The translations under genes were made by a program, and so were the position numbers. This document shows positions 36,601-64,000 of a DNA stretch of 64,000 bases, one piece after another; position 1 is the first letter of the stretch; each line of letters begins with the position of its first letter. Source of the stretch: Nepenthes gracilis (lineage: Eukaryota > Streptophyta > Magnoliopsida > Caryophyllales > Nepenthaceae); contig BSYO01000015.1 in assembly GCA_033239525.1 (NCBI GenBank), positions 16,739,713 through 16,803,712 of the forward strand. Reading direction: 5' to 3'. Below the pieces are notes generated by a model. The model was not told where the DNA came from, ran no database searches, and saw only the letters and a program-made list of their open reading frames with translations.

Positions 36601-38494
36601 TTATTTTGTACTAAAAAAAAAATAAATAATAAAATAAATATTTCACTAAAAATAATATAAGAATAAAATTTTTATTATCACTGATTAAATATGCACTTAG
36701 TCTATTGCCTTATTTTTTTAGTTCGCTATTAAATAGAGGTTATTTATAAATAATCCGATCTATGGATCCTTTTATAGTGGCTTATTTGTTCCTTTTGTGG
36801 CCTATAAGATGAGGATCACTAACATCTGTTCTTGCGGTGTTGATTTTTGCATAAAACTTAGAGAGAATTGTTCTCTTGAGGAGTAGATGCCCATGGTCAA
36901 TTGTGAGTTGGAAGCAAGCCTCTTACAAAACGAAGGGCGCTGCGACGTGAACTCTATAAGACTTATATATAATATCGAACGACAGTTATTGGATTTTTAT
37001 TTAACGCTCCTCATTATTCATTTTATTTAAAAAATATATTTTTTATTTTTTTAATAACAAAAAATGATGGGTATTAGAGAGAGATCCGACGGCAGCGATG
37101 TAACGTCATACTCGTACCATACAAAGCCCGCATCGCAGTGCTCCTACTCTTGGGCTTCTATTGGGCCTATCTTAAGTGGAGAGGCCAGTATTTTTTCTAT
37201 AATCATCAGATTTATCCTAACAGTTACAATATATTTTATATAGGTGATTATAATGATATTATTTTTAATAATACCTAATCTCTCAGGCCTATAATTCTCA
37301 GACACTGATATTTCTTTGGACCATCTGATACCAATACAACTATAGTTTCTTCTACTGATTTGGGGACCCAATGGCTACTTTGTTCTGTTGTGGCCTACAT
37401 AGGATTTTAGGTTATTTTTCTTGTATATTTTAAGTATTTATTATAGTTTTTTTTTTAAGAATATAGTAATATTTATTATGTATATAATTATTTTCTATTT
37501 ATGTTTATAATTATCAATTACCAAAAATATAAGGTGGCATGGTGATGATGATAGATGGTGCCATTTTTGGTTCATTGTCAAAATTTGATATTTTAATTAA
37601 ATAAATAATCAATTGAATAAAAATATTAAACTAAATAAAGATATAATCTCAGGATAAAAAATTTTAACGAATTTTAAATCTGTTGAAAAAAATTAAAAAT
37701 TAAAAATTAGAAAATTAGAAAATCATTCATTCTTTTTTCTAAAAAAATATCAGACAGGTATATAAATTTTAAAAATATATAAAAAAAAATTAAAAAGTTA
37801 GAGCCACTTCAGTGGACACGCTACCGTTGGATATTAAATAATCTAACTGTTATCCAACGGTTGGTAGTTAATATATATAAAAAACACGGCCCAGGATGCA
37901 GGGGTCTAATAATGGCTCCTTTGGGCCTACAAGCGTGGCTCAGACTTAAAGGTTCATTCTTTATGGTCCAGCCCAACAAAAAACTGACAACATAAACCAG
38001 CCCAACGAGGCCCAATTCAAAATTAACGAAAAAACTAATACACATATAATTCATGTAAAATCTTTTTTAAGATGATGGATTCAATTTTATTTTTAATTTT
38101 TTTAAAAAATATTTTTATATATAAAAATTATATATAAATGGAGAGGCTTAATATCACATATGGCCAAGAAGCATATATATTATGTGTCAAGCAGGCATTA
38201 CATACAGATAAAAAAATATTTATACGCATGGCTTATATGTATAAATGTATATTTGTATGGTAAATAATTGTCTTAGCTATTTTAAAATATTTAGAATAGT
38301 CTAAAAAATATAAAAAAAATAATAGAGGCATATATTTTGCCCTAAAATATTATTAAATAGAGAGAATGTGAAGAATGCTAAAGCATTTTAAATGAAATAT
38401 ATATATATATATATAAGAAATGTTCTAAATTGTGAATCTAACTATCCATAGTAAAGAATAGAAAGATGATATTAACTATTGATTGAAGCGGTGA
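33632..38494. other. Intergenic DNA, AT-rich, no gene seen
   Basis: About 4.9 kb. The PLAC8 3' UTR occupies the start. Two GC-richer patches look transposon-derived but could not be delimited: 36840-36960 (LTR-like wording) and 37067-37380, which begins TGATGGGTATTAGAG and has GGGCTTCTATTGGGCC. A patch at 37890-38010 also has repeated GGCCC words. No exon could be supported. Confidence 0.5.
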
Positions 38495-38499
38495 CATTC

Positions 38500-39475
38500 T
38501 GATATATCCCTAAATTCAAGTTATTATACGAATTAGGGAGCCTTTTAATCTTTCTCGATTGAATCGAATTTAAATGGATCTAATTTCTATCTTTGATAAT
38601 TTAGATTTTGCGTAACACAACTAATAAATAAGAAATCAGAGAATTTAAAGGACTCGCTCCTCAATTTATCCTCTAACATTCAAATTAAAAATCATCCCTA
38701 GCAGATAAAAAGATACAAGAATGTGAAAGATGGGTGAATGCATATAATGCATGATTGAATGTGAATGCACCCGATTAATGGGCGATTTAAAGATATGCCC
38801 GGTTAGAGGGCAGTTTATAAGTGCGTGCCGACTAAAAGGTGGCTTAGATGAGATGGAGGACCAAGTTCCTAGATGGAAGGCCTTGTAGATGGAATGTATG
38901 ACACCTAGATAAATGAGTTTCTGTACGATCGTCAGAGTATAATTGGGATGCTCAATAACGGTAACAAAGTCTCAATCAGGGTTCACTCACTTGGGGAGAG
39001 TTTTTGATTGTAATTCTCTATGGTGCCTAATTCCATGTTCACTTCCATATTGTAGTGAATGGGTATTTATAGTGTTAGCAAGCAATTTGACCTTCCTAAT
39101 TAGTGACAATCACCCGCTGAGTTGTTCGGATAAATAAGAAAATATTGGTATGACAATTACCTTTGGAAGAAGATCCGTCAGGTTATAATTGTCATTTTGA
39201 GAGCAATCGTGTGAACATGAGCAAATATTTTTTGAATATTTGTCAGGCTATTCTAACTGATTATAATAAGTTATTTCAATACACAAGAAGAGGATTATAA
39301 GCCGTTCTAACTAAGCTGACGAGGTCATTTTGATTAATTGGGCCTATTAGGATATTATTCAGATCCTGAGGTTATCCCTTTTGCTTATGGGTCATCTTCC
39401 CAGGTTGAAACTTCTAGACAGTCTCTTCATTGTGGGCCTGACATCTAGGTTGGTCTATTGGTGACAGACCCATCA
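38500..39475 (-). mobile_element. Solo LTR 3 (TGATGGG family), 976 bp, upstream of PFP-beta
   Basis: On the minus strand it starts TGATGGGTCTGTCACC and ends GGGATATATCA. CATTC flanks both sides (38495-38499 and 39476-39480). A minus-sense TATA (CACTATAAATACCC) lies near 39064-39077. No internal sequence or partner LTR is nearby. It ends 750 bp before the PFP-beta ATG and points away from that gene. Confidence 0.85.
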
Positions 39476-40224
39476 CATTCTAATATAAAGAAATAAATTT
39501 CTCTAATTTAGAACAAGTTTAAGAAATTTAACAAATTCAATAAATTAGAGAGCATGTGATTCAAACAAAATCAAACGTAATGAATTTAATAAATAATATA
39601 TAACCTCGGGGCAAGTCTTAAATAGTTTGAGTAACAATGTTCTAGATAAGTTTACCAAAGCAAATATCAAAATAATATTTTATATTTTTATACTCAACTT
39701 CTACAATAAAAAATATATTTTAAAGATTTTTTTATATTTTTTATATTTTAAAATAAAAAAATTATTAATTTATCTGTATCAGACAAAATGTGCTAGGCAA
39801 GTGCCACGTAGACCGCCCATGGAGCCATCTAGAGTCATTAAGCTAACATCACTTGAATTTGGAATTACTTAAAATTTGGAATTACGCTGTGGCACAAGCT
39901 CACCAACTATTTTCTGGTTGCTTGTTAGGTGATCACGCAGGATGATTCAGTGCTGCCGGTACTACTATGTTTATCATCGGTCGGCCCCACGTATCGTGAT
40001 CGTACGGCTGTTTGTAAGGATTCATTTCCGTTGGGATAAAATCGTGCGGCCCAAATTTGCCGAAATTTTTAAGATATCCAGCTGACAAAGCAACGATCTC
40101 GTATGCGGAAATCTAGAAGGCGTGGTCGGTGTCTATCTCATACTTATCAGAAGCGGGCGGAGAGTGGGAGGTGGGAGAGAGGGAGAGCGTGTGTGACAGA
40201 GTACAGAGGATTTCAAGGGCGGAG

Positions 40225-56991
<16,767 letters not shown>

Positions 56992-56999
56992 AAATGACA

Positions 57000-57835
57000 G
57001 TCGAGGTGTCGATTTTGCCTTTGCTTGCTGCCTCATAAATCTAAGCGTGGTTCTGTGTTCGTTCGAATCTCGGGTTTTTTACAATATCTGATTCTCAGGA
57101 CATTTCGGGACTTTGATCTTCAACAACGAACTTTGCGTGCATTAGTCAGTTGAATAATCTGATGTTTCTTCGATCCGATCCGGTTGAGTGAATTTGTAGT
57201 TGGTCACTCTTTATGCTTTTCGGATGAACTTAGGGATTTTTGTTGTTTAACCTTTGAAAATAATGGTGAGAGTAAGATGCTGCTAATTGAGAATAAATTG
57301 GGGAAATTTTAATCCGAATTTGATTTTTGCATTGCCAATAATATTATGCTTTATTAGGTTAAGGTTTTTATTATGAATTTTTATATTTTTTAAATGGATA
57401 AGCTTTGTTTTTATCAGAAGGAAAGTTAAAATTAAAACACGGTATTAGAATATTATTTTAATTTATAATATCTATTTTTTAAAATTTATTAAAATAATTA
57501 GAGAATATAATATTTGACAGATAAAAGTTGTCTATTATTGCCTTGTTAAGACCATCAAATTTACCTTGTGATTGCGTGCTGCCTTTTTTTTTTTTTTTTT
57601 TGGTTTGTACAAATTTTGTTATTGAAATAAAATAATATTAAAAAATTATATATTTTAGGGATATATTTTAATTATTTTTGAGATATTTTTAGATAATATT
57701 ATATTTATTATTTATTTATTTTTATATAGTTTAGATATATGTTTGGACAGTTGAAATATTGCATTATCAATGATGCTCTATATATAGTTAAAGGGTATTC
57801 TTTAATACTGACTTTTAGAAAAAAAAATATAATAT
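57000..57835. other. PFP-beta 3' flank, no further gene seen
   Basis: Includes the PFP-beta 3' UTR; GAGAATAAATTG near 57290 may be part of its poly(A) signal. A T run follows at about 57585-57601, then AT-rich DNA. Confidence 0.5.
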
Positions 57836-57840
57836 AATAT

Positions 57841-58868
57841 TGATGGGTTAACCTATGACATGAGCTCAAGACATGAGCCAATCCGGTCACGGCAAGTAAC
57901 GATCCAGGCGGCAAGCCCATCAGCTAGCAAAGATCAACAAAAAATCAAAGCTCAAGAGTTGTCCGAACAGCTCATCTGCTGTGTACAGGCTCATGAAAAA
58001 CCAACGATCCAACCTTAGTTAGCACCTTTGCATGTCCACCAATCCCAACAAAGTCAACCCTCCACCTCTGTGATAATAGCATGGTGTTGCAAGAGACGTT
58101 GGTACTATAGGTTTCAACTAATGGAGTTCGTGGTCAACCGTGGAAAATCGCTGTGCCTATCGACCAACGACAGCCTAGCTAATCCACGTGAGAGGAGACC
58201 TGGCCCTTGTTGACCACTACCAACTACGATCGCATCAACGTTACAAGACGATATCTAACATAGTGACTCTCGCCAACACTCGGTGGCCTGCGAATCCCGA
58301 AAGAACACTTGTCGTCAATTTTGGCACCAAACCTTTCTCTACGAAACATTATAAATCCCCTCATCATCCATAGAAAGGGGAGAGCAACTCTCAATAGACA
58401 AACTGTCCACAAATAAGACTCGTAAAGTAAAAGAAAGAACCAAGCACTATTTCCCTGCGTAATCATTTCTTTGATAGTAAGTCACTCCCTGTCAAATGCA
58501 ATCCAAGTGAACCACCGACTACATACAATCACAAAGGAGTCCAATCCTCCTCACATCTCTAAGCCGTCCTCACGTTGGGCGCATTTATAAGAGCCAATTC
58601 TCTTTTTACATCCTCCACTCACATACGGTTCTATATTATTTGCCATCCTCGTTGTAATTTATATTTTCGTGAAAATATTTCTATCTTGAACGTCAAAGAA
58701 TAAACTTGAGAGTAAGTCCAAACAATCAGCTAAACTCTTATTTGTAATTTATAATTTACATGTTTCAAGTTAATAGTGACGGAGATCAAACTCACTCCAT
58801 TTTGACCCGTAACAAAAAATTGGATGACTCTCTAATCCGTACCACAATCCAAAATTAAAAACGCATCA
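57841..58868 (+). mobile_element. Solo LTR 4 (TGATGGG family), 1028 bp
   Basis: Starts TGATGGGTTAACC and ends AAAAACGCATCA. AATAT flanks both sides (57836-57840 and 58869-58873). Its 3' end (CTCTAATCCGTACCACAAT then ACGCATCA) closely resembles that of solo LTR 2 (CCCTAATTCGTATTACAAT then ACGCATCA), so these two are one family. CATTATAAATCCCC near 58348-58361 may be the TATA box. Confidence 0.88.
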
Positions 58869-59076
58869 AATATAAATAATTATTGTGTAGCTTATTTTGC
58901 AAGAAATTATTATTCAGTTGAAAAGCAAATATTTTAATTATTATTAACATAACCTACCATCACAACTATTTACAATGTAATAATTTATATATTATTACTT
59001 TGTCTTTAATAACCAATCCATTTTAAATTGAAGTCTTACAATCTCTTGTTTTAAATTTATGGTTACCTTACTCATA

Positions 59077-59108
<32 letters not shown>

Positions 59109-59366
59109 GTTTTTAAAATATAAAATTACATATTATGAAAAATATATATTTTTTAGTAGGGGGTGTTAAAAGAAGCCATTGGCCAAGTGGAACAGATTCT
59201 AATATGTTTATATAAAAATAATTTGTTAATTTTTAACAATTTTTATAAAATATTGATCCGCCCATAATTAAACCAATCAATTCATTTTAATTAATATTAA
59301 ACATTTTGCTAAATCGATTTGTTTGGATTAAGTCTAAAAATTAGTCAAAATTTAATTATTTAAATT

Positions 59367-60584
59367 TGATGCGTACCTGAATCCGACTTCGATCAGATTC
59401 GATTTCTTCTGGATGGTTTGAACCGGCTCCGTTCACCGAGTACAAATCCTACACACCACTAAAATGAACAAGAGGTCAGCGTTATCGGCGGGAAGTTGTC
59501 CCACCAAAAACACTCCGACGCTCAAGTCAATAATATAGTCTTCAAAGGAAGAAACTGAAAATATAGAGAGAGAGAGTTTGAGTGTTTGATCCAGATGTAA
59601 GAGAAACGCGAGATCTTTTTGAATTTGGATGGTGGGAAGGCAGTAAACGGCCGTGAGGGCTTTCTTGTTGCCTTAGGATTTTTTGGGAGAACGAAGGTGG
59701 CAGAGAAGGCAGGCTTCTGTGAGCACTCAATCGTCCCAGAAAATGTGTGCAGTTGGCTGTCTCAAAATGTGTACGTTGTTGAAAGTATGGAAGAAAGCCT
59801 CAACGAGAGCATCCATGAAAGCATGAATCAGAGCATGTCCTGGCTGGTGAATCCAGTGCCTTTCTTATGGTGAAGATGGCGATCCTTATTCTTTGGAAGG
59901 AGCGATTGCCTTCTTGATTTGCTGGCAAGCTTGCCTTCTGGAGCAGATGCTGGTTGACATGTGATCGTGATTATTTCCTTATGAGGCCTGTCCCAACTTT
60001 TCAAATGGGCTTCTTTCCTCCTCAGCATATTATCGTTGAAGTACCTTGGTTGGCAAGGAATAAAGAAGATCTGGCACTTTCCTTATTTGAAGGGCGCCAA
60101 TCTTGTCAATATCCTTTCTTGTGTAAATTGAGATCGTGGAAGACGCTTGAAAAGTTGTGGTTGGTCCACGATAAGTAGTGGGCCAAAGCGGAGCATACCC
60201 ATTACTATTAGAAAGGCGTCATTTGGGCCCGATGTATAGGCGTGAGGTGGTCAACGTCTCGAGTTGACCATCGGGCGTGTTGGCGCGCATTCGTGAAAAA
60301 CGAATGGAGAGTAGCTAGCGATCAACTGATGGGTTGTGGGCCAGAATGGAATAGGCCTATCATCATAGCAAAGCCTCTAAAGGCCCAATCAAGTTGCAAG
60401 GCGGTCAACATTGCGTTGACCGTTTGGGAGCAAGTTGGCCGCCAAGACGGTCAACGACAACGTTGATCTTCTTGGGCTTTCCAGTTCTTGGATCCGTCTT
60501 CTCTCGGGCCGCCAAAAATCTTTGATTGGGCTTTCTTGTTTTCGTTGGCGTTTTTTTGCGCAAGCTCATTCTTGGTACCCATCA
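59367..60584 (-). mobile_element. Solo LTR 5 (TGATGGG family), 1218 bp, minus sense
   Basis: On the minus strand it starts TGATGGGTACCAAGAATG and ends GGTACGCATCA, with ACTTGAGCGTCGGAGTG inside, the same word found in solo LTR 1. The flanks are AAATT (59362-59366) and AAATC (60585-60589), a target duplication with one change. The frames of 60-84 codons inside are incidental. Confidence 0.7.
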
Positions 60585-60589
60585 AAATC

Positions 60590-63500
60590 ATAAACATTAC
60601 TATTAAAAATATCATTATCATTTCATAATTTCTTATGCCCATGATGTATAATATATAATATGATTTAATGATTGATTCATTGCTCTACCAAATTAATGAT
60701 GAAATGAAATGTTGCAATTATTCTCCAATAAAATTCTCCAATGATTTTATATTATTCTTAAAATAATTATTTAAATAAATTCTAAATTTAATGTTTTTTA
60801 TGTCATTAAATAATTCAAAATATAATATTTATTTATATATTTTTATCTAATAGTATATTAATATAAGTAAATAAATATTATGTTATTAAATAGTATATTT
60901 TAAATGGTAAAATAACGGTTTTTGAACGTGGTTTTATTTAAAAATAGTTTTTAATAATTAAGTTCGTGATTTTTATAAGTTAATATTAGTTTTTTAAATT
61001 ATTTTAAGTTAATATTTTTTAAAAATTATAAAAAAATACTTTTGGAAATAAAAAACGAACGAGTTTATCCAGCTTTTCCGTACGTCTGTTTTTTGGTGGA
61101 TGAATTAATGGTGATGGCGATGGCTTCTAGAAGCATTGCGAGGCTGTTAGGCATCGCGTCTCTCAACCACCAAATCGTAATAAAGACAAAAAAAATCTTG
61201 TTTTTATTTTTTTAATAAAAATTTATTTTTATAATATTAATAATTAAAATAAAAAATAATATATTAAACTATTATATTATTATCCGTCCTCTACAATTTT
61301 GAGGTTGACCATATTTAAGTACAAAAAATTTTTAAAAATCAAAAAAAATATTTTAATAACCATTTAATAAAAATATAGCTGATATATATTTATATTATAA
61401 ATAAATTATTTTTACAGGTATTTATATGAATGGCAAACACAGGGCTTAAAAGTATGAGTGTTATAGACAGCATATTATGGACATAACTGATATATATTGA
61501 TAAACTGATAAATTTTTAATAGCAGATAAGAATATGAATATTCAGTATAATAATATATCATACAATAATCCTGTGCATACAGGTACTGAATGAAACACGA
61601 TAACTTACTGATGAGAGAGCACGTGGCATAATATACAGCCGAATGCCGAGAAACAATCTGTATGCTGCAAGTTGCTTGATTAAGATGTGCGAAAATTTTA
61701 TATTAAAACTGTTTTATAGAGTATAATTTATATTTAATAATTTATTAAAATAATTATATATTATGGTTCTTATAGTTTAATTATATTTTATTATAGATAA
61801 TATTTTTTAATTTGTTTAATTTTTAATAAAAATAATACTAATGAAATAAAAAATTTGATCATTTTTATGCTTTATGTGTGACAAAATTATCCATTATTAG
61901 TTAAGATTATTAGTAATAATTTTTTTAAATGATATGGGTTAATTTTGTAAATTTAGTAAATAAAATAAAAAAAAATTTTAATTTTTAAAGAGAATATTAA
62001 GATATATCTATAATATTTTTTATATTATAAAATTAAAAAAATAATATAATTTTAAAAGAAAAAGTTGAGGCCAATCATTCATTGTTGGCCGAATTAATTT
62101 CAACTGGTCATGTTCACGTCAGGGCATCAAAGAAACTCGGTCGGTGACTTAGCCTCCAAACAGCTGTATCTGATTGGTGCCCAATTAATGCCATTTATAT
62201 ATAAGAAAATGATATTTATCATATTCATATGCAACTTATTTATAATTTTTTAATATTTAATTTATCTTAATTTAATTTAATTTTTTAATTTTAATAAAAA
62301 TCTTACTTTACAATTTCAATTATTTTCAATTTTATTAATTAATTCTTTTTTACCAAATTACTCTATTTTCTCTCTCTTTTTTAAACCCCATAACCTTATC
62401 AGTTTTTATCTCAAATTAAAAATAGAAACAAATTCGATTATTTAAATTATATAAGTAGTTATAATTATGAGATAAGAAATATATTTAATTTGTGATTAAA
62501 TTTTAAATCTATACATATAAATAAAAAATAAGCAACCCAATTTATAAAATTTGATATAATCTATATATCTTTAAATAATATTTTTATATATATTTTTAAA
62601 AATAAAAATATAATAAAATTATAGTCGCTTTACCTCTATCGACCCAAAAATAGAATATATTTTATCTAATAAGTCTCATATTATTTAATTTTATTATATA
62701 TAATTAATAAAAAATTATCAGTCTTATAATTGTAATTATTTATTCTATTTTTAAAATTATAAATAATTATCTTATATTATTTTCTAATTTAAAAACAGAC
62801 AAAAATTTAACATTGAGATAAAATATTAATTTACCCAATACCAAATAATAAAATTAGAATCCGGCCGAAAATTAAAATTCACTTTTAAGTTCTATAATCC
62901 AAAACTTTAATAGTTAAGTCAATATTTTTCTTACCAAAATTCAAATTTCTCGATCTAAGAGAGAAAATAATAAATAGTGGATGACAAAGGGATTCCTACC
63001 TTGTAAAATCACCTTAATATGCTTTTTAGAGAGTTAGCGACTAGAATATTTTTAATTGACGTTATATTTTATTTATTTATATTATTTATTATGTATCTGA
63101 ATTCGGGTTATTATATGAGTTAGAGAGTTGATCAAATTTTTGTATCGGGTTGAATTGGAGACGATCCGATTTTCGTTTATTTGAATCTAAACCCTACACA
63201 GCACAACTAAAAATGAGATGTCGAAGAATTGGTAAAACTCACTCATCGATATATTTTTTGACATTTAAATCAATAGTCATTCTCAAAAAATAGAAAGATG
63301 TAATAATAAGAGATGCATGAGAAAAATGATGGCGTCAGTGTCGAAGGTTGCACTTCGCGAGGCGCGGTTTTAAATTATTGGCACACTCAGTGGGAAATGG
63401 CTTGAGAATGAGAGAGGTATCTTTGGAGGCTCTTTTTTTGGGCAAAGAGATGTTATTTTCTTTGACAATATTTTATTACATTGTATATAATTCAGATTAA

Positions 63501-63590
63501 AACTATACAAAGACCAGACCCATATTAGATTTAATGGATAAACCATCGCTTCCTAATCCGTATAACAATTTAGATTTGATGATACATCAT
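60590..63590. other. AT-rich intergenic DNA with LTR-like remnants
   Basis: Mostly A/T runs. 61108-61176 is a short exon-like stretch (see findings). Near 63110-63590 are LTR-like words: CGGGTTATTATATGAGTTAG resembles part of solo LTR 3, and CTAATCCGTATAACAATTTAG ending GATACATCA resembles the 3' ends of solo LTRs 2 and 4. These suggest a decayed LTR there. No gene was recognised. Confidence 0.45.
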
Positions 63591-63591
63591 T

Positions 63592-63850
63592 ATTAAATTT
63601 ATACAATATTAAATTGATTGATGAATGTGGGCATTAAAGAATGAACAACTGAAATACTTTTAATTGACGTGATATTTTATTTATTTATTTTTGCTATTAA
63701 ATTTATACAGTATTCAATTGATTGATGAATCTGGGTATTAAAAAGTCAACTATTATAACACTTTTATTTGACATAATATCTTATTTATTCATTCATACTA
63801 TTAAATTTATATAATATCAAATTAATTAATAAATATTATATCATTTAGAA
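63592..63850. repeat. 104-bp tandem repeat, about 2.4 units
   Basis: Units begin at 63592, 63696 and 63800 (exact 104-bp period) with ATTAAATTTATA. Units 1 and 2 share TTGATTGATGAATGTGGGCA/TTGATTGATGAATCTGGGTA and TTATTTATTTATTTTTGCT/TTATTTATTCATTCATACT. A partial further copy (TTTTTAATTGACGTTATATT) lies upstream at about 63050-63090. Confidence 0.85.
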
Positions 63851-64000
63851 ATATCATAACAGTATCTCTTTGAATGTTTCTAAATTGTTTGCTTTGTTTT
63901 TATAGTGATTGAACACTCATTTGGAAATCACGATGACAACATTTGATCTGAGATTGAAGAAGGCTTCATTTTTTTTTTTTTAAATTTAAAACCCTTATTC

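Noticed and set aside
36840..37380. Possible further LTR (TGATGGGTATTAGAG near 37067)
   Set aside because: The start looks like the TGATGGG family, but I found no matching CATCA end with a 5-bp duplication.

Overview
This is nuclear DNA of a flowering plant. All three real genes are split by long AT-rich introns with canonical GT..AG ends. The intergenic DNA is very AT-rich and full of LTR retrotransposon remains, solo LTRs and MITE-like repeats. One piece of plant mitochondrial DNA (rps14) is embedded. I cannot name the species. Most short open frames in the window are chance or transposon-derived; the real genes were assembled by hand from splice sites and protein motifs.

Layout. (1) About 1-12195, plus strand: a COP1-type E3 ubiquitin ligase gene. 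The 5' end with the RING exon lies before the window; 12 exons give 557 residues: coiled coil, bipartite NLS and seven-bladed WD40 propeller. (2) About 13.1-13.54 kb: a mitochondrial insertion carrying the 3' two thirds of rps14 on the minus strand, fused to a new N-terminus. (3) 17101-27313: a 10.2-kb Ty3/gypsy element of the Tat lineage on the minus strand. It has two 862-bp LTRs, a 5-bp target duplication (ACTAT), gag, protease, RT, two RNase H domains and integrase, all frameshifted. Between integrase and 3' LTR are a tandem-repeat block and an oppositely oriented extra gene with its own TATA box, a probable intron and a poly(A) signal. (4) 30340-33631, plus: a four-exon PLAC8/PCR-type cysteine-rich membrane protein of 171 residues. 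(5) 40225-56991, plus: the complete catalytic beta subunit of pyrophosphate-dependent phosphofructokinase, 16 exons, 569 residues. (6) 57-64 kb: solo LTRs and AT-rich repeats.

Mobile DNA. Five solo LTRs share TGATG...CATCA-type ends and 5-bp target duplications: one in a COP1 intron, one upstream of the PLAC8 gene, one just upstream of PFP-beta and two downstream of it. A 1.64-kb non-autonomous LTR element with its own target duplication sits in PFP-beta intron 3. A 747-bp hAT-type MITE with a perfect 8-bp duplication sits in a COP1 intron. Five related repeats with GATGAAAATATC-like ends and four 3' LINE relics are scattered through introns of COP1 and PFP-beta.

The genes do not form a pathway: COP1 is a light-signalling ubiquitin ligase, the PLAC8 protein belongs to a cell-size/metal-transport family, and PFP-beta is a cytosolic glycolytic enzyme. 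The most unusual items are the divergent COP1, the antisense gene inside the Tat element, the clustered short indels separating its LTRs, and the chimeric rps14 reading frame.
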